From Vibrio maritimus (GTDB lineage: Bacteria; Pseudomonadota; Gammaproteobacteria; Enterobacterales; Vibrionaceae): DNA of 64,000 nucleotides. The notes under the pieces were generated by a model. That model was not told where the DNA came from. It worked only from the letters and a program-made list of their open reading frames with translations, and ran no database searches. A program made the position numbers and the translations under genes. This document shows positions 37,818 through 46,820 of this stretch, piece after piece. Positions within the stretch are counted from its first letter, which is position 1. Every line of letters begins with the position of its first letter. The stretch covers positions 1 through 64,000 of the forward strand of contig BBMT01000014.1 in the NCBI GenBank assembly GCA_000755425.1, read 5' to 3'.

Positions 37818-38597
37818 TTGCACATTCAACTCATTTGCGAACATCAACCACGTCAACCAGAGCTTCAGCAACTTGCTGAGCGTTGGGGATTGGTGGCGTC
37901 TGACGATTCCGAATTTGCATTGGTGCTGACCGAACATAGACTTGAGCTTCGTAAGCTAGACGAGCCGAAACTGGGCGCAATCTACGTCGACCTTGCGGGT
38001 GGCGCGGTGGCGCACCGACGCAAGTTTGGTGGTGGTAAAGGTCAAGCTATCGCGAAAGCCGCTGGCTTAAATAAAGGGGCGACCCCAACGGTACTTGATG
38101 GTACGGCGGGGCTAGGTCGCGATGCCTTTGTGCTGGCTTCACTGGGCTGTAAGGTGCAGATGGTGGAGCGTCATCCAGTGGTCGCCGCATTGCTTGATGA
38201 TGGCCTTGAGCGCGCCAAACAAGATTCTGAAATTGGCGAGTGGGTGAGTGAGCGTATGTCTCTGCTGCATGCATCGAGTCTAGTTTCTTTAGGTGAACTT
38301 GCCGATGACAACGCCTTTATCAAGCCTGATGTTGTTTATCTAGATCCTATGTATCCGCATCCAGAGAACAAAAAGAAATCGGCGCTAGTTAAAAAAGAGA
38401 TGCGTGTTTTCCAATCTTTGGTTGGCGCAGATACCGATGCAGACGGACTGTTGGAGCCAGCTCTCAAGCTTGCGGCAAAACGCGTTGTGGTCAAACGTCC
38501 AGACTACGCTGAATGGCTGGATGAGAAAAAACCGACAATGGCGATTGAGACCAAAAAAAATCGCTTCGATGTTTATGTTAACGCATCAATGAGTTAA
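37818..38597 (+). CDS. rsmJ: 16S rRNA (guanine-1516 N2)-methyltransferase
   Basis: RsmJ methylates G1516 of 16S rRNA. The 259-residue protein has the SAM-binding TVLDGTAGLGRDAFVLASLG and the catalytic VVYLDPMYPHPENKKKSALVK, both hallmark segments. The N-terminal AIYVDLAGGAVAHRRKFGGGKGQAIAKA also matches. The start appears to be TTG at 37818 with CGGAG eight bases upstream; the E. coli gene likewise uses a non-ATG start. It normally follows prlC directly. Confidence 0.93.
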   Translation: MHIQLICEHQPRQPELQQLAERWGLVASDDSEFALVLTEHRLELRKLDEPKLGAIYVDLAGGAVAHRRKFGGGKGQAIAKAAGLNKGATPTVLDGTAGLGRDAFVLASLGCKVQMVERHPVVAALLDDGLERAKQDSEIGEWVSERMSLLHASSLVSLGELADDNAFIKPDVVYLDPMYPHPENKKKSALVKKEMRVFQSLVGADTDADGLLEPALKLAAKRVVVKRPDYAEWLDEKKPTMAIETKKNRFDVYVNASMS

Positions 38598-38732
38598 TTC
38601 TTTTCTATATGTTTTTTGAGTAACTTGCTCTGGTGTAACTGGAGCAAGTTACTTGCAACCGCTGCCAATTGACGTTATATCTAACTAAGAATCATTCCTG
38701 TTTTCGTTGTGGTTAGTTGGAGATTAAGTGGT

Positions 38733-39245
38733 ATGACTAAACGTTTGTGCAAGTTGAATCGTCGCGACATCAGTGACAACCTTGGTGACATCCATCGTTT
38801 GGTCGCAGAACCTAAGTTCCTGTGCCGCTCTTGCTCACGTTCATCTGCCGATAAATCCACTCTTTGCAAACCGGCTGCCATCCCGCCAGTATCTTGTCAG
38901 AGCAAGCCTCTGACTGAACAGCAGCAATGCGGCGTGTTGGCTGAAGCACTGCCAACCACGACCACGCCGAAACTCACCAAGACGGCCAATAAAGCTGAGC
39001 CTAAATCCGCGACCGATATTCCAATGACCGAAGAGTTAAGCCTAGAAACAGTCGACAAGAAGTCGCTGAAGCGTGCCAAAAAAGCACTCAAAGCGCAGAA
39101 AAAGGCACAGAAGAAATTGCGTAAAGTGCTGAAGAAAAGTCAGAAGCTACTACGCAAACAGAGCAAGCTTGAGCACAAGTACCAGTTAGCGGCAGCCACG
39201 GTCGAAAAGCAGGTTATGAAAGTGCAGCCAGAACAGCTGCACTAA
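38733..39245 (+). CDS. Small protein with Cys-rich N-terminus and Lys-rich coiled coil, unknown function
   Basis: A 170-residue protein with two parts. The first 60 residues contain CKLNRRDISDN, FLCRSCSRSS, TLCKPAA and VSCQSK; five cysteines suggest a zinc-binding or redox segment. After a Thr/Pro linker, residues about 105-155 form a very basic, heptad-like stretch (KKSLKRAKKALKAQKKAQKK and so on), likely an amphipathic or nucleic-acid-binding helix. I do not recognise the family. It follows rsmJ by 135 bases, with a hairpin at about 38619-38653 between them, and converges on the exporter gene. Confidence 0.7.
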   Translation: MTKRLCKLNRRDISDNLGDIHRLVAEPKFLCRSCSRSSADKSTLCKPAAIPPVSCQSKPLTEQQQCGVLAEALPTTTTPKLTKTANKAEPKSATDIPMTEELSLETVDKKSLKRAKKALKAQKKAQKKLRKVLKKSQKLLRKQSKLEHKYQLAAATVEKQVMKVQPEQLH

Positions 39246-39269
39246 TAAGGTCTTTGTATTGAGCGAAGC

Positions 39270-40148
39270 CTAGCTGTTTGCCAGTTGGGCTTCTGCTTTT
39301 GGTTTGACCCAAATCTCGTTCACCACGAGTGATAGCAAGATAATCCCACCACCAATTGACAGTTTCACCAAGTCCACATCGCGATTCCAAATCACAATGT
39401 TAACGATAAGCCCTGCTGGCACCAGAAGGTTATTCATTACCGCCAATGCGCCCGCGTTGACCATTGTCGCGCCTTTGTTCCAGATAAAGTAGCCCAACCC
39501 AGAAGCAATGGTTCCTAGATAAATAAGCACACCCCACTGTACACCGGTCGTCGGCATCTTATCGAAGCTACCAAAGATAGAGAATGCGATGGTCGCAACC
39601 ACAGTCGCGCCAATGTAGAAATAACCAAACACGCTGTGCTGTGGCAGCTCAACCTGCTCTTGCTCCATCACGTATTTGTAACCCACCTGACCGATAGCAA
39701 AACAGAGGTTCGCGCCTTGCACGACCAAGAAGCCCATCAAGAAGTTTTCGTTAATGCCAGCAAACTTGATGAACGCCGCGCCAGCGACCGCAATTGCCGC
39801 CGTTACCAAATACCATGGCGAAAAGCGACCTTTGAGCAAGTCATAGAACAAGGTGACGTAGATCGGTGTGAAAACGGTAAACAGCAGCACTTCCGGCACC
39901 GAAAGCAGCAAGAATGATTGGTAGTAGAAGCAGTACATCAGCCCAAGCTGGATACCACCAATCGCCATCAATTTGGCTTTCAGCTTGTTAGGAACTTGCT
40001 TGAACTTAGTGAACGGCAAAAAGACCAGTGCCGCCAGGACAACACGCATCAGTACCGAAAACCAAGAATCAACCTGACCCGCGAGATAAACCCCAATTAG
40101 GCTGAACGAAAAAGCCCAAAGCAGGGTAACAGAATAGAGATAACCCAT
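39270..40148 (-). CDS. DMT-superfamily (EamA) transporter
   Basis: A 292-residue inner-membrane protein with about ten helices in two EamA repeats (GYLYSVTLLWAFSFSLIGVY opens the first; FIWNKGATMVNAGALAVMNN is in the second). Such proteins usually export small metabolites or amino acids. The ATG at 40148 is preferred to an upstream TTG. It lies downstream of the uspA terminator in the same direction. The substrate cannot be predicted. Confidence 0.85.
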   Translation of the reverse strand: MGYLYSVTLLWAFSFSLIGVYLAGQVDSWFSVLMRVVLAALVFLPFTKFKQVPNKLKAKLMAIGGIQLGLMYCFYYQSFLLLSVPEVLLFTVFTPIYVTLFYDLLKGRFSPWYLVTAAIAVAGAAFIKFAGINENFLMGFLVVQGANLCFAIGQVGYKYVMEQEQVELPQHSVFGYFYIGATVVATIAFSIFGSFDKMPTTGVQWGVLIYLGTIASGLGYFIWNKGATMVNAGALAVMNNLLVPAGLIVNIVIWNRDVDLVKLSIGGGIILLSLVVNEIWVKPKAEAQLANS

Positions 40149-40218
40149 AGTTAACAATTATCATTTAATAACAAATGCAGTCAGTGTAACACTTTTCGTT
40201 ACGATGAGAGATCCGATC

Positions 40219-40245
40219 AAAAAAGGCTTCCGAAGAAGCCTTTTG
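40219..40245 (-). terminator. Terminator of uspA
   Basis: AAAAGGCTTC-CGA-AGAAGCCTTTT lies just past the uspA stop, with a T run on the minus strand (CCTTTTTTG). Confidence 0.85.
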
Positions 40246-40251
40246 CTATTT

Positions 40252-40677
40252 TTAGTCTTTGATTGGCACGACCAACATGTCGACAGGGGAAGTGTTGATA
40301 AGCTGTCTGGTAGACGACAGGATTTTGCTCCAAAAGTCCTGATGGTGACCACACACCACTAAATCGACATTGTATTCACCGATGGTATCGCGCAGCTCAT
40401 TGCTTAAATCACCGCTGCCAACCAATGAATGCTTGATCGGGTAATTCGCGTATTCGGCAAAATCTCTTAGCTGAGTCATCGAGGCCTCCATGGCCTGATG
40501 CTGTGTCTCTGCCATATTGAGGTCAATCAAGCCGGTGTAAAGCTCAGCATAGTTGACGTCGATATGGATAAACGACACCTCTGCATCCAGTGGTTTCGCG
40601 AGTGAGACCGCTTTGTCTATGAGCATTTTGCTTTCTTCTGAGAGATCTAATGCGACCATAATATGTTTGTAACTCAT
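40252..40677 (-). CDS. uspA: Universal stress protein A
   Basis: A small cytoplasmic stress-survival protein. The 141 residues match E. coli UspA along most of the length: MSYKHIMVALDLSEESKMLI, the NYAELYTGLIDLNM stretch, and DLVVCGHHQDFWSKILSSTR with QLINTSPVDMLVVP at the end. This group lacks the ATP-binding G-2X-G-9X-G-S/T motif of other Usp proteins. It is divergent from ferritin and near uspB, as in related genomes. Confidence 0.95.
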   Translation of the reverse strand: MSYKHIMVALDLSEESKMLIDKAVSLAKPLDAEVSFIHIDVNYAELYTGLIDLNMAETQHQAMEASMTQLRDFAEYANYPIKHSLVGSGDLSNELRDTIGEYNVDLVVCGHHQDFWSKILSSTRQLINTSPVDMLVVPIKD

Positions 40678-40988
40678 AACGCACTCCTCCTGACGTTCTT
40701 CCTACTAAAAACATAGCATTTAGCGCCTGAAAATTATGCTGATGTGATCCCAAATCGGCCGTCATAGCTATAAAACTCTGCCTTGTCGTGACTAAAAACA
40801 ACGAGTTTCTCTCAATAATTTTCTCAACTACAAGACGACAAAATGTGAGCAAAGTCGCCAAAGTTTTCTAGAATCAAAGTAAGCGCTGAGTACACAGTTG
40901 TTGCCAGGTTTGGGCATGAGATCAGAAGACTCCTCAATTAGTTATGTTATAGTGGCGTTAATTCCAGTTACGAAATTAGGAGTCGTAA

Positions 40989-41516
40989 ATGCTTTCTCCA
41001 TCTATGGTTCAACACCTGAACGAGCAAATTAATCTCGAATTCTTTTCATCCAATCTATACTTACAAATGAGTGCTTGGTGTGAAGACAAAGGATTTGAAG
41101 GCGCGGCAGAATTTCTTCGTAAGCATGCGGACGAAGAAATGCAGCACATGCAAAGATTGTTTACCTACGTAAGCGAAACGGGTGCATTGCCTATTTTGGG
41201 CAGTATTGAAGCACCTCGTCACGATTTTGAAAGCCTTGGTGACGTGTTTCGTGAAACGTACAAACATGAGCAGATGATTACGGAGAAAATCAACAAGCTG
41301 GCGCACGTTGCCTTCTCGGCTCAAGACTACTCAACGTTCAACTTTCTTCAGTGGTATGTTGCGGAACAGCATGAAGAAGAAAAATTGTTTAAAGGGATCT
41401 TAGATAAGCTAGAACTCGTAGGTGAAAATGGACAAGCGCTATTCTTCATCGACAAGGATTTAGCAACGTTAGCAAAAGAGGGTTCTTCTTCCATTATGGA
41501 TGCCCCAGCTGAGTAA
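40989..41516 (+). CDS. ftnA: Bacterial ferritin (non-haem iron storage)
   Basis: FtnA oxidises and stores iron in a 24-subunit cage. The 175-residue protein has ferroxidase ligands in NLEFFSSNLYLQMSAWCED (Glu17-type), HADEEMQHM and YVAEQHEEEKLF. Length and order match E. coli FtnA. An AGGAG precedes the ATG. About 310 bases separate it from divergent uspA; a TATGTTATAGT stretch near 40943 is a plausible -10 region. I saw no clear Fur box. uspB follows in the same direction. Confidence 0.94.
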   Translation: MLSPSMVQHLNEQINLEFFSSNLYLQMSAWCEDKGFEGAAEFLRKHADEEMQHMQRLFTYVSETGALPILGSIEAPRHDFESLGDVFRETYKHEQMITEKINKLAHVAFSAQDYSTFNFLQWYVAEQHEEEKLFKGILDKLELVGENGQALFFIDKDLATLAKEGSSSIMDAPAE

Positions 41517-41585
41517 CATCAGCGTTTAAAAGACCATTGATTGTCTTTTTCTCTTGGGTGTCTAGGAAGACGTAGGGAGGAAAAG

Positions 41586-41909
41586 ATGATCAGTGGAGAC
41601 ACTATTCTATTAGCATTGATGCTCATTACCTCAGTCAATATGGCGAGGTATCTAACAGCACTACGCGCACTAATATTCATCATGCGTGAGGCGCATCCGC
41701 TCTTGTATCAACAAGTCGACGGACGTGGCTTTTTCACCACACACGGCAACATGTCTAAACAAGTGCGGCTGTATCACTATCTCAAAAGCAAAGAATACCA
41801 TCACCACCATGATCCGGTTTTTACGGGTAAGTGTGACCGTGTACGTGAGCTGTTCGTACTCTGCGTGGCGCTGATAGGTGTGACGCTTCTTGCTGGTTTT
41901 ATGCTTTAG
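41586..41909 (+). CDS. uspB: Universal stress protein B, small membrane protein
   Basis: UspB is a stationary-phase membrane protein of unknown mechanism linked to ethanol tolerance in E. coli. The 107-residue protein has two membrane helices, ISGDTILLALMLITSVNMAR at the N-terminus and FVLCVALIGVTLLAGFML at the C-terminus. The middle RGFFTTHGNMSKQVRLYHYL matches the family. GGGAGGAAAAG sits directly before the ATG at 41586, ruling out the longer frame. Near uspA, as in E. coli. Confidence 0.93.
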   Translation: MISGDTILLALMLITSVNMARYLTALRALIFIMREAHPLLYQQVDGRGFFTTHGNMSKQVRLYHYLKSKEYHHHHDPVFTGKCDRVRELFVLCVALIGVTLLAGFML

Positions 41910-42043
41910 ACGATAGAGAAAAAAACAGGGTGGGTTGCCGTCGTGATCGACGCAACAAACTTGGTGTCAGTCTCCAGCTGCGTAGCAGCGTTGGAAGTGT
42001 TGGCTTTAGTCGATGAAGCCGCTAGAATAGCGCCAGATTGTTG

Positions 42044-42073
42044 AAGGGATGTGCAATACGCACATCCTTTTTT
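42044..42073 (+). terminator. Terminator of the ftnA-uspB group
   Basis: AAGGGATGTGC-AATAC-GCACATCCTT followed by a seven-T run, ending 27 bases before the yhiN start. Confidence 0.9.
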
Positions 42074-42099
42074 TATTCAAATTTTGTCGGAAAACCGAG

Positions 42100-43286
42100 A
42101 TGAATCAGAAAGTTGATGTGGTAGTTATTGGTGCAGGCGCTGCGGGGTTGATGTGCGCAGCAGAAGCGGGCAAGCGAGGTCGTCGCGTGCTGGTGCTTGA
42201 TCACGCCAAAAAACCGGGTCGAAAAATCCTGATTTCTGGCGGTGGTAAGTGTAACTTCACTAACTACGATGTGTCGGCAAACAACTACCTGTGTCAGAAC
42301 CCACACTTCGTAAAGTCAGCACTGTCGCAATACACTAACTGGGACTTTATCTCGCTAGTCAGTAAATACGGTATTGAATTTGAAGAGCGCGATCATGGTC
42401 AACTGTTCTGCTTAGAGTCAGCGAAAGACATCGTTAAGATGATGCTCTCTGAGTGTGAATCCCCAAACATTCAGTTCCGCTACCAAACCGATGTGCACAG
42501 TATTGAGAAAACCGAACAAGGTTTCTCATTACACGCCGATACCGACACGATTGAATGTGACTCTCTAGTGGTAGCACAGGTGGCCTTTCAATGCCAAAAC
42601 TGGGCGCGACGCCGTTTGGCTATAAGATTGCTGAGCAGTTTGGTCTGGAAGTCGTGCCGACGACAGCAGGTCTAGTGCCGTTTACGCTGCATAAAGAAGA
42701 TAAAGAAGACTTTGCTGAGCTTTCTGGTATCGCGATTCCAGCGGAAATCACCGCGACTGATGGTACGCTCTTCAAAGAAGCACTGCTGTTTACTCACCGT
42801 GGATTGTCTGGCCCATCAGTACTGCAGATTTCTTCTTTCTGGAAGCCGGGACAAAACGTGTCGGTGAACTTAGTGCCAGAGGCAGATATTGAAGAGCTTC
42901 TGACGCGCTCGCTAGAGAAACACCCCAATCAAAGCCTGAAAAATACCTTGGCGCGTGTGCTGCCAAAGCGCTTGGTCGAAGTGCTGATTGAGCGCAAAGT
43001 CTTTGCTGATAAACCGCTGAAGCAATACAACCCGAAAGAGCTGGTAGCGATTCGTGAGTCACTAGAGAACTGGACGATTGCACCCAATGGAACTGAAGGC
43101 TATCGCACCGCAGAGGTGACGCTGGGTGGCGTCAACACTAACCATCTGTCTTCTAAAACCATGGAGTGTAAGTCTATCGAGGGCTTGTACTTTATCGGTG
43201 AGGTGATGGACGTGACAGGTTGGTTAGGCGGTTATAACTTCCAGTGGTGTTGGTCGTCTGGTTTTGTGGCGGGTCAGCACGTTTAA
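42100..43286 (+). CDS. yhiN: YhiN/HI0933-family FAD-dependent flavoprotein (one frameshift)
   Basis: A predicted oxidoreductase of the BaiN/RdsA-like family. The FAD fold VDVVVIGAGAAGLMCAAEAG and the family signature GRKILISGGGKCNFTN are near the N-terminus. The C-terminal EVMDVTGWLGGYNFQWCWSS GFVAG region binds FAD again. One base near 42578 restores LVVATGGLSMPKLGATPFG, a strongly conserved segment, and gives 395 residues. The ATG at 42100 is where family similarity starts. Its physiological substrate is not settled. Position after uspB is conserved. Confidence 0.92.
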
Positions 43287-43303
43287 CAATATGAAATTCA
43301 ATT

Positions 43304-43337
43304 AAAAGCGGCACCCTAGGGTGCCGCTTCTGTTTTT
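43304..43337. terminator. Terminator between yhiN and the aldo/keto reductase gene
   Basis: AAGCGGCACCC-TA-GGGTGCCGCTT is a perfect 11-bp stem between convergent genes, with T residues on the plus side. Confidence 0.88.
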
Positions 43338-43404
43338 CTAAGCCAAAGAAACCTAAGCTAAAAACTTCAGTTTAATAACTAAGCTTGGTGACGTTGTGAG
43401 CGAA

Positions 43405-44388
43405 TTATTTTAGTTCCCACTTAGCCACAATCGCTTCTGCACGTGCCAGCAGCTCAGTGCTCGATGTTGATTGCATGAACGCCGCGTTATCACGTACTTG
43501 CTCTACCGTGTGCGCACCGGCAATCACAGGCCCTACTTCTTCTTGCGCCACAAGCCAGTGGATTGCTAGGTGTGAGAGCGGAATGTTGGCTTCGTTGGCC
43601 AGCGCTTTTAGCTCTTCCACACAGTTGAAGTAAGGTTCAAATGCGTCGCCGTTGAGTTTTGGGTTGTTGCGACGGTCGTCGTTTTCATCCCAGTTACCTG
43701 AGCGTTTTAACGTACCTGTCAGCAGACCCTGCATCAGCGGTGAGTACGGCAGATACTTCATGTCGTGCTCTTTACAGAACGGCAGTGCTTCTTCACGTGC
43801 ACGGTATTGCAATGGAATGTTGTGGTAATGCTCTGGGTTTTGCTCAAGTAGGTTGTAGAGACCTTGGAAGGTCGCCACTTCAACACCTGCCATCATTTCA
43901 CGCGTCATATCGAGCGAGTAGTTTGATACACCGACGTGGCGAATTTTGCCTTGTCGTTTAAGCTCTGCCAGTGCCTCTGCGGTTTCTGAGATTGGTGTGT
44001 TTGGATCTGGCCAGTGCACTTGGTACAGGTCGATGTATTCAGTTTGCAGGCGCGTTAGGGAGTCATCAATCTCTTTGAAGATGCTCTCTTTTGTCAGATC
44101 TTTACGCGTCTTTTTACGCTCATCTTGAGACCATGGCAGACCACATTTGGTCGCGATGATAATGTTTTCACGAGACTCGGTTTTCAGTGCTTGGCCGAGT
44201 ACCGTTTCCGCATGACCTTTACCGTAAACCGGTGCAACATCGAAAAAGTTGATGCCATTGTCGATTGCCGCTTTGATTGCGTCGATGGATTCATTGTCAG
44301 AGACGTTGTTCCAAGTCCCGCCGATAGCCCAGCAGCCAAAACCCACCGCTGAGGCATTAAGATCTTTGATTTGTTTGTTTTTCATCAT
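43405..44388 (-). CDS. Aldo/keto reductase
   Basis: An NAD(P)H-dependent carbonyl reductase. The fold signatures are GFGCWAIGG, GINFFDVAPVYGKGHAETVLG (catalytic Asp and Tyr), ATKCGLPW (catalytic Lys), YQVHWPDP (catalytic His) and the cofactor segment PVIAGAHTVEQVRDN. About 327 residues from the ATG pair at 44385-44388. It lies 38 bases downstream of the GH4 phosphoglucosidase gene in the same direction, which suggests use with an imported glucoside. The natural substrate is unknown. Confidence 0.88.
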   Translation of the reverse strand: MMKNKQIKDLNASAVGFGCWAIGGTWNNVSDNESIDAIKAAIDNGINFFDVAPVYGKGHAETVLGQALKTESRENIIIATKCGLPWSQDERKKTRKDLTKESIFKEIDDSLTRLQTEYIDLYQVHWPDPNTPISETAEALAELKRQGKIRHVGVSNYSLDMTREMMAGVEVATFQGLYNLLEQNPEHYHNIPLQYRAREEALPFCKEHDMKYLPYSPLMQGLLTGTLKRSGNWDENDDRRNNPKLNGDAFEPYFNCVEELKALANEANIPLSHLAIHWLVAQEEVGPVIAGAHTVEQVRDNAAFMQSTSSTELLARAEAIVAKWELK

Positions 44389-44426
44389 TCGTTCTCTTGT
44401 TTTCTCATTCAAGGGTCGGGATTGGA

Positions 44427-45761
44427 TTACTTAAGTTCCGGCCAGTACTCTTTGTTCGCTTCGATCATGTCATCAAGGATAAGCTTCGCCACTTTCGCTG
44501 ATGGAATGGTCTTGTTAAGCGCAAAGGCTTGTAGCGCTTTGTCGTAAGAGCCTTCAATTGCAGCATCAACCAAGCACTTCTCAGACATTAGTTGTTGCTG
44601 CAGCATGCCTTGGTAGAAGTGTGGCACTTCACCCACTTGGATTGGGTAAACTTTATCGCGGCCGAGTAGCGCAGGTACTTCCACCATCGCGTCATCTGGT
44701 AAGCCTTTGATGATGCCGTTGTTAGGAATGATCACTAGCCACTTCTGGCGTAGGTCATAAGCCATAGACATCGCTACGTCTGCAATAAACTCACCGTGCA
44801 CGCCTACGTGGAACTTACCTTCTACGTTGCCATCTGATGCTTTGATTTGCTCAATGGCTTCAAACATCTTCTTCTCACGACCTTCCATAACCTCGTTAGC
44901 ACGAGTGTGCTCTGGGTTAGACTGAGCCACGATATCGTCAGCCATTAGGTAGTATTGAAGGTAAGTGTTTGGCACGTACTCTGGGAACATCTGCATCAGA
45001 GGCTGAGTGTTCTTGAAGGTCTTGATCCAAGAAGGTTCAGAGTGACACGCGTTCTCCACTTCTTCTTCAGTCAACATGCCGAATTTTTGGATGTGGTTAC
45101 GAAGGAATGGGATTTTCTCTTCGCCATCAACCTTGATAGACGTAAACCAGCCGTAGTGGTTCAGACCGAAGTACTCAACGTCGAGATCATAACGATTCAC
45201 ACCAAGGATGTTCGATAGATTACGCTCAATCGCCACTGGCATATCACAGATGTTAAGTACGCGAGCGTTTGGACGTAGGCGGTGAACTGCATCAGCCACA
45301 ATCGCCGCTGGGTTTGAGTAGTTCAGCATCCAGCAAGACTCTTTAGCAAAGCGCTCCATATGATCGATAAGTTCAATCATTGGGAAGATAGTACGCATGC
45401 CGTAAGCCAGACCGCCAGCGCCACAAGTCTCTTGGCCTACACAGCCGTGACGCAGTGGGATCTTCTCATCGGTTTCACGCATCTTGTACTGACCAACGCG
45501 GATTTGAGCAAATACAAAGTCAGCGTGAGAGAAAGCCACTTCCGGTTCCGTCGTCACTGTCAGTTTCACGTGTGGAGCATGAGTTTTGACCACGTAGTCC
45601 ACCAATACTGCAACGTTGTCTTGGCGCTGTGCATCGATGTCGTACATGCGGATTTCCGCGATAGGGAAGTCATCCCCTTTCATTAGAAGAGCTTTAACGA
45701 TACCGGCAGTGTATGTTGAGCCGCCGCCTGCGATTGCGATGATTTGTGGTTGTTTGGTCAT
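44427..45761 (-). CDS. GH4 6-phospho-alpha-glucosidase (MalH/GlvA-like)
   Basis: This enzyme hydrolyses PTS-imported phosphorylated disaccharides using NAD and a divalent metal. The 444-residue protein has the N-terminal NAD fold IIAIAGGGSTYTAGIVKAL. The metal/substrate motif is LNICDMPVAIE; CDMP is typical of the alpha-specific branch. It also has the GLNHYGWFT segment and NPAAIVADAVHRLRPNA. TTGGAG precedes the ATG at 45761. A GntR gene and a glucoside PTS gene lie beside it, which fits maltose-6-phosphate or related substrates. Confidence 0.9.
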   Translation of the reverse strand: MTKQPQIIAIAGGGSTYTAGIVKALLMKGDDFPIAEIRMYDIDAQRQDNVAVLVDYVVKTHAPHVKLTVTTEPEVAFSHADFVFAQIRVGQYKMRETDEKIPLRHGCVGQETCGAGGLAYGMRTIFPMIELIDHMERFAKESCWMLNYSNPAAIVADAVHRLRPNARVLNICDMPVAIERNLSNILGVNRYDLDVEYFGLNHYGWFTSIKVDGEEKIPFLRNHIQKFGMLTEEEVENACHSEPSWIKTFKNTQPLMQMFPEYVPNTYLQYYLMADDIVAQSNPEHTRANEVMEGREKKMFEAIEQIKASDGNVEGKFHVGVHGEFIADVAMSMAYDLRQKWLVIIPNNGIIKGLPDDAMVEVPALLGRDKVYPIQVGEVPHFYQGMLQQQLMSEKCLVDAAIEGSYDKALQAFALNKTIPSAKVAKLILDDMIEANKEYWPELK

Positions 45762-45820
45762 AACCAACTCCAATTTGTTTTGAATGCTGTTCGGATATTT
45801 AAAAGGTCATGTAATTTATA

Positions 45821-45837
45821 ACCTATCTTTAATAGGT
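45821..45837. promoter_or_regulatory. Palindrome upstream of the GH4 gene, possible GntR operator
   Basis: ACCTAT-CTTTA-ATAGGT is an inverted repeat about 60 bases before the GH4 start. An AGGTCTTATCCT stretch overlaps it. It could be a site for the adjacent GntR regulator; assignment is tentative. Confidence 0.4.
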
Positions 45838-45917
45838 CTTATCCTATGGATTTGTTGTGATGTGACAAATTAAATACCTTTAATGTGTGATCGTATTCAA
45901 ACAATAGTTGGGATTGG

Positions 45918-46646
45918 TTATGGAAATACGGGTTTTCTATGCCCTCTTTTACGAGATAAGTAGATAGCCAGCTTGTGAGCGTTAGGGTGAAACCAAGCCT
46001 CGGTATAATCAAAATAACGCCCATCTTCGAGGTTGGATATTGAGCGCAGGTTCATGATTGGGTGGCTTTTCTCCATTCCAAGTAAGGCCATGATCTCCTC
46101 ATCAGAGTCGACGGCGGTGAACTCTTGGCGACTGCCTTGTATCAGCATTCCTTTCTCATGTTCGACATAATCGAATTTCGATTTCTGTAACGTAGAGATA
46201 TTGAGGTCGGGAAACAGTGCAACTGGCATATAGCTGTCTTCGACAATCCTTGGCTGGTCATCAATAAACTTCACTCGACGTATATAATACAAGGGCTCAT
46301 TAGGTTTGAGTCCTAGGAGTTTATGGACGGGTGCATTATCACTACTCATCAAAAATTGCGTCACCTGATACTTTACGGTCTTATTGTTGTGGGTCAGAAT
46401 TTCAGAGGTACCGGCCAAACTATTGAGTTGATGCGAATATTGCTTTTCCAGTACATAGGTACCAGACCCACGGCGCTTTTCGACCAGCTTGAGTTTAACC
46501 AGTTCATCCACTGCCTTGCGAATGGTGATGCGGCTGACTTGGTACTCTTCAATTAACTGCTTTTCTGTAGGTAATGCTGAGCCAACGCAGTACACATCCG
46601 CGTTGATCTTCTCTTTTAAGCTCTCTAATACTTTTACGTATAGCAC
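45918..46646 (-). CDS. GntR-family (HutC/UTRA) transcriptional regulator of the glucoside genes
   Basis: A repressor of the UTRA type. The N-terminal winged helix (LKEKINADVYCVGSALPTEKQL, IRKAVDELVKLKLVEKRRG SGTYV) is followed by a UTRA ligand domain (PLYYIRRVKFIDDQPRIVEDS; the end YFDYTEAWFHPNAHKLAIYLS). UTRA regulators near PTS genes usually sense the phosphorylated sugar. It sits between the GH4 gene (same strand, downstream) and the divergent PTS gene, so it probably controls both. Confidence 0.9.
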   Translation of the reverse strand: MLYVKVLESLKEKINADVYCVGSALPTEKQLIEEYQVSRITIRKAVDELVKLKLVEKRRGSGTYVLEKQYSHQLNSLAGTSEILTHNNKTVKYQVTQFLMSSDNAPVHKLLGLKPNEPLYYIRRVKFIDDQPRIVEDSYMPVALFPDLNISTLQKSKFDYVEHEKGMLIQGSRQEFTAVDSDEEIMALLGMEKSHPIMNLRSISNLEDGRYFDYTEAWFHPNAHKLAIYLSRKRGHRKPVFP

Positions 46647-46666
46647 GATGTCATTTCCAAAAAATT

Positions 46667-46713
46667 ATTGGTTATATCAATATCACAATAACATAATAAA
46701 TTGGTTCTATATT
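46667..46713. promoter_or_regulatory. Repeated ATTGGTT(A/C)TAT boxes between gntR and the PTS gene
   Basis: ATTGGTTATATCAAT (46667, itself an inverted repeat ATTG/CAAT) and ATTGGTTCTATATTA (46700) start exactly 33 bases apart, about three helical turns. Spacing and location suggest paired regulator sites or overlapping promoters. Confidence 0.35.
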
Positions 46714-46820
46714 AGGTCATTCATCACATTCTAGGTACAACAAAGTTGTTATGACTTCTTTTCTGAATAAAGTGATTTGCAGAAATAAAATAATTAATAG
46801 CGTATTTAGGAACATCAATA

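Noticed and set aside
45839..46024. Alternative C-terminal frame for the GntR regulator
   Set aside because: The annotated frame already ends with the usual UTRA terminal strand (KLAIYLSRKR), so no frameshift is needed.
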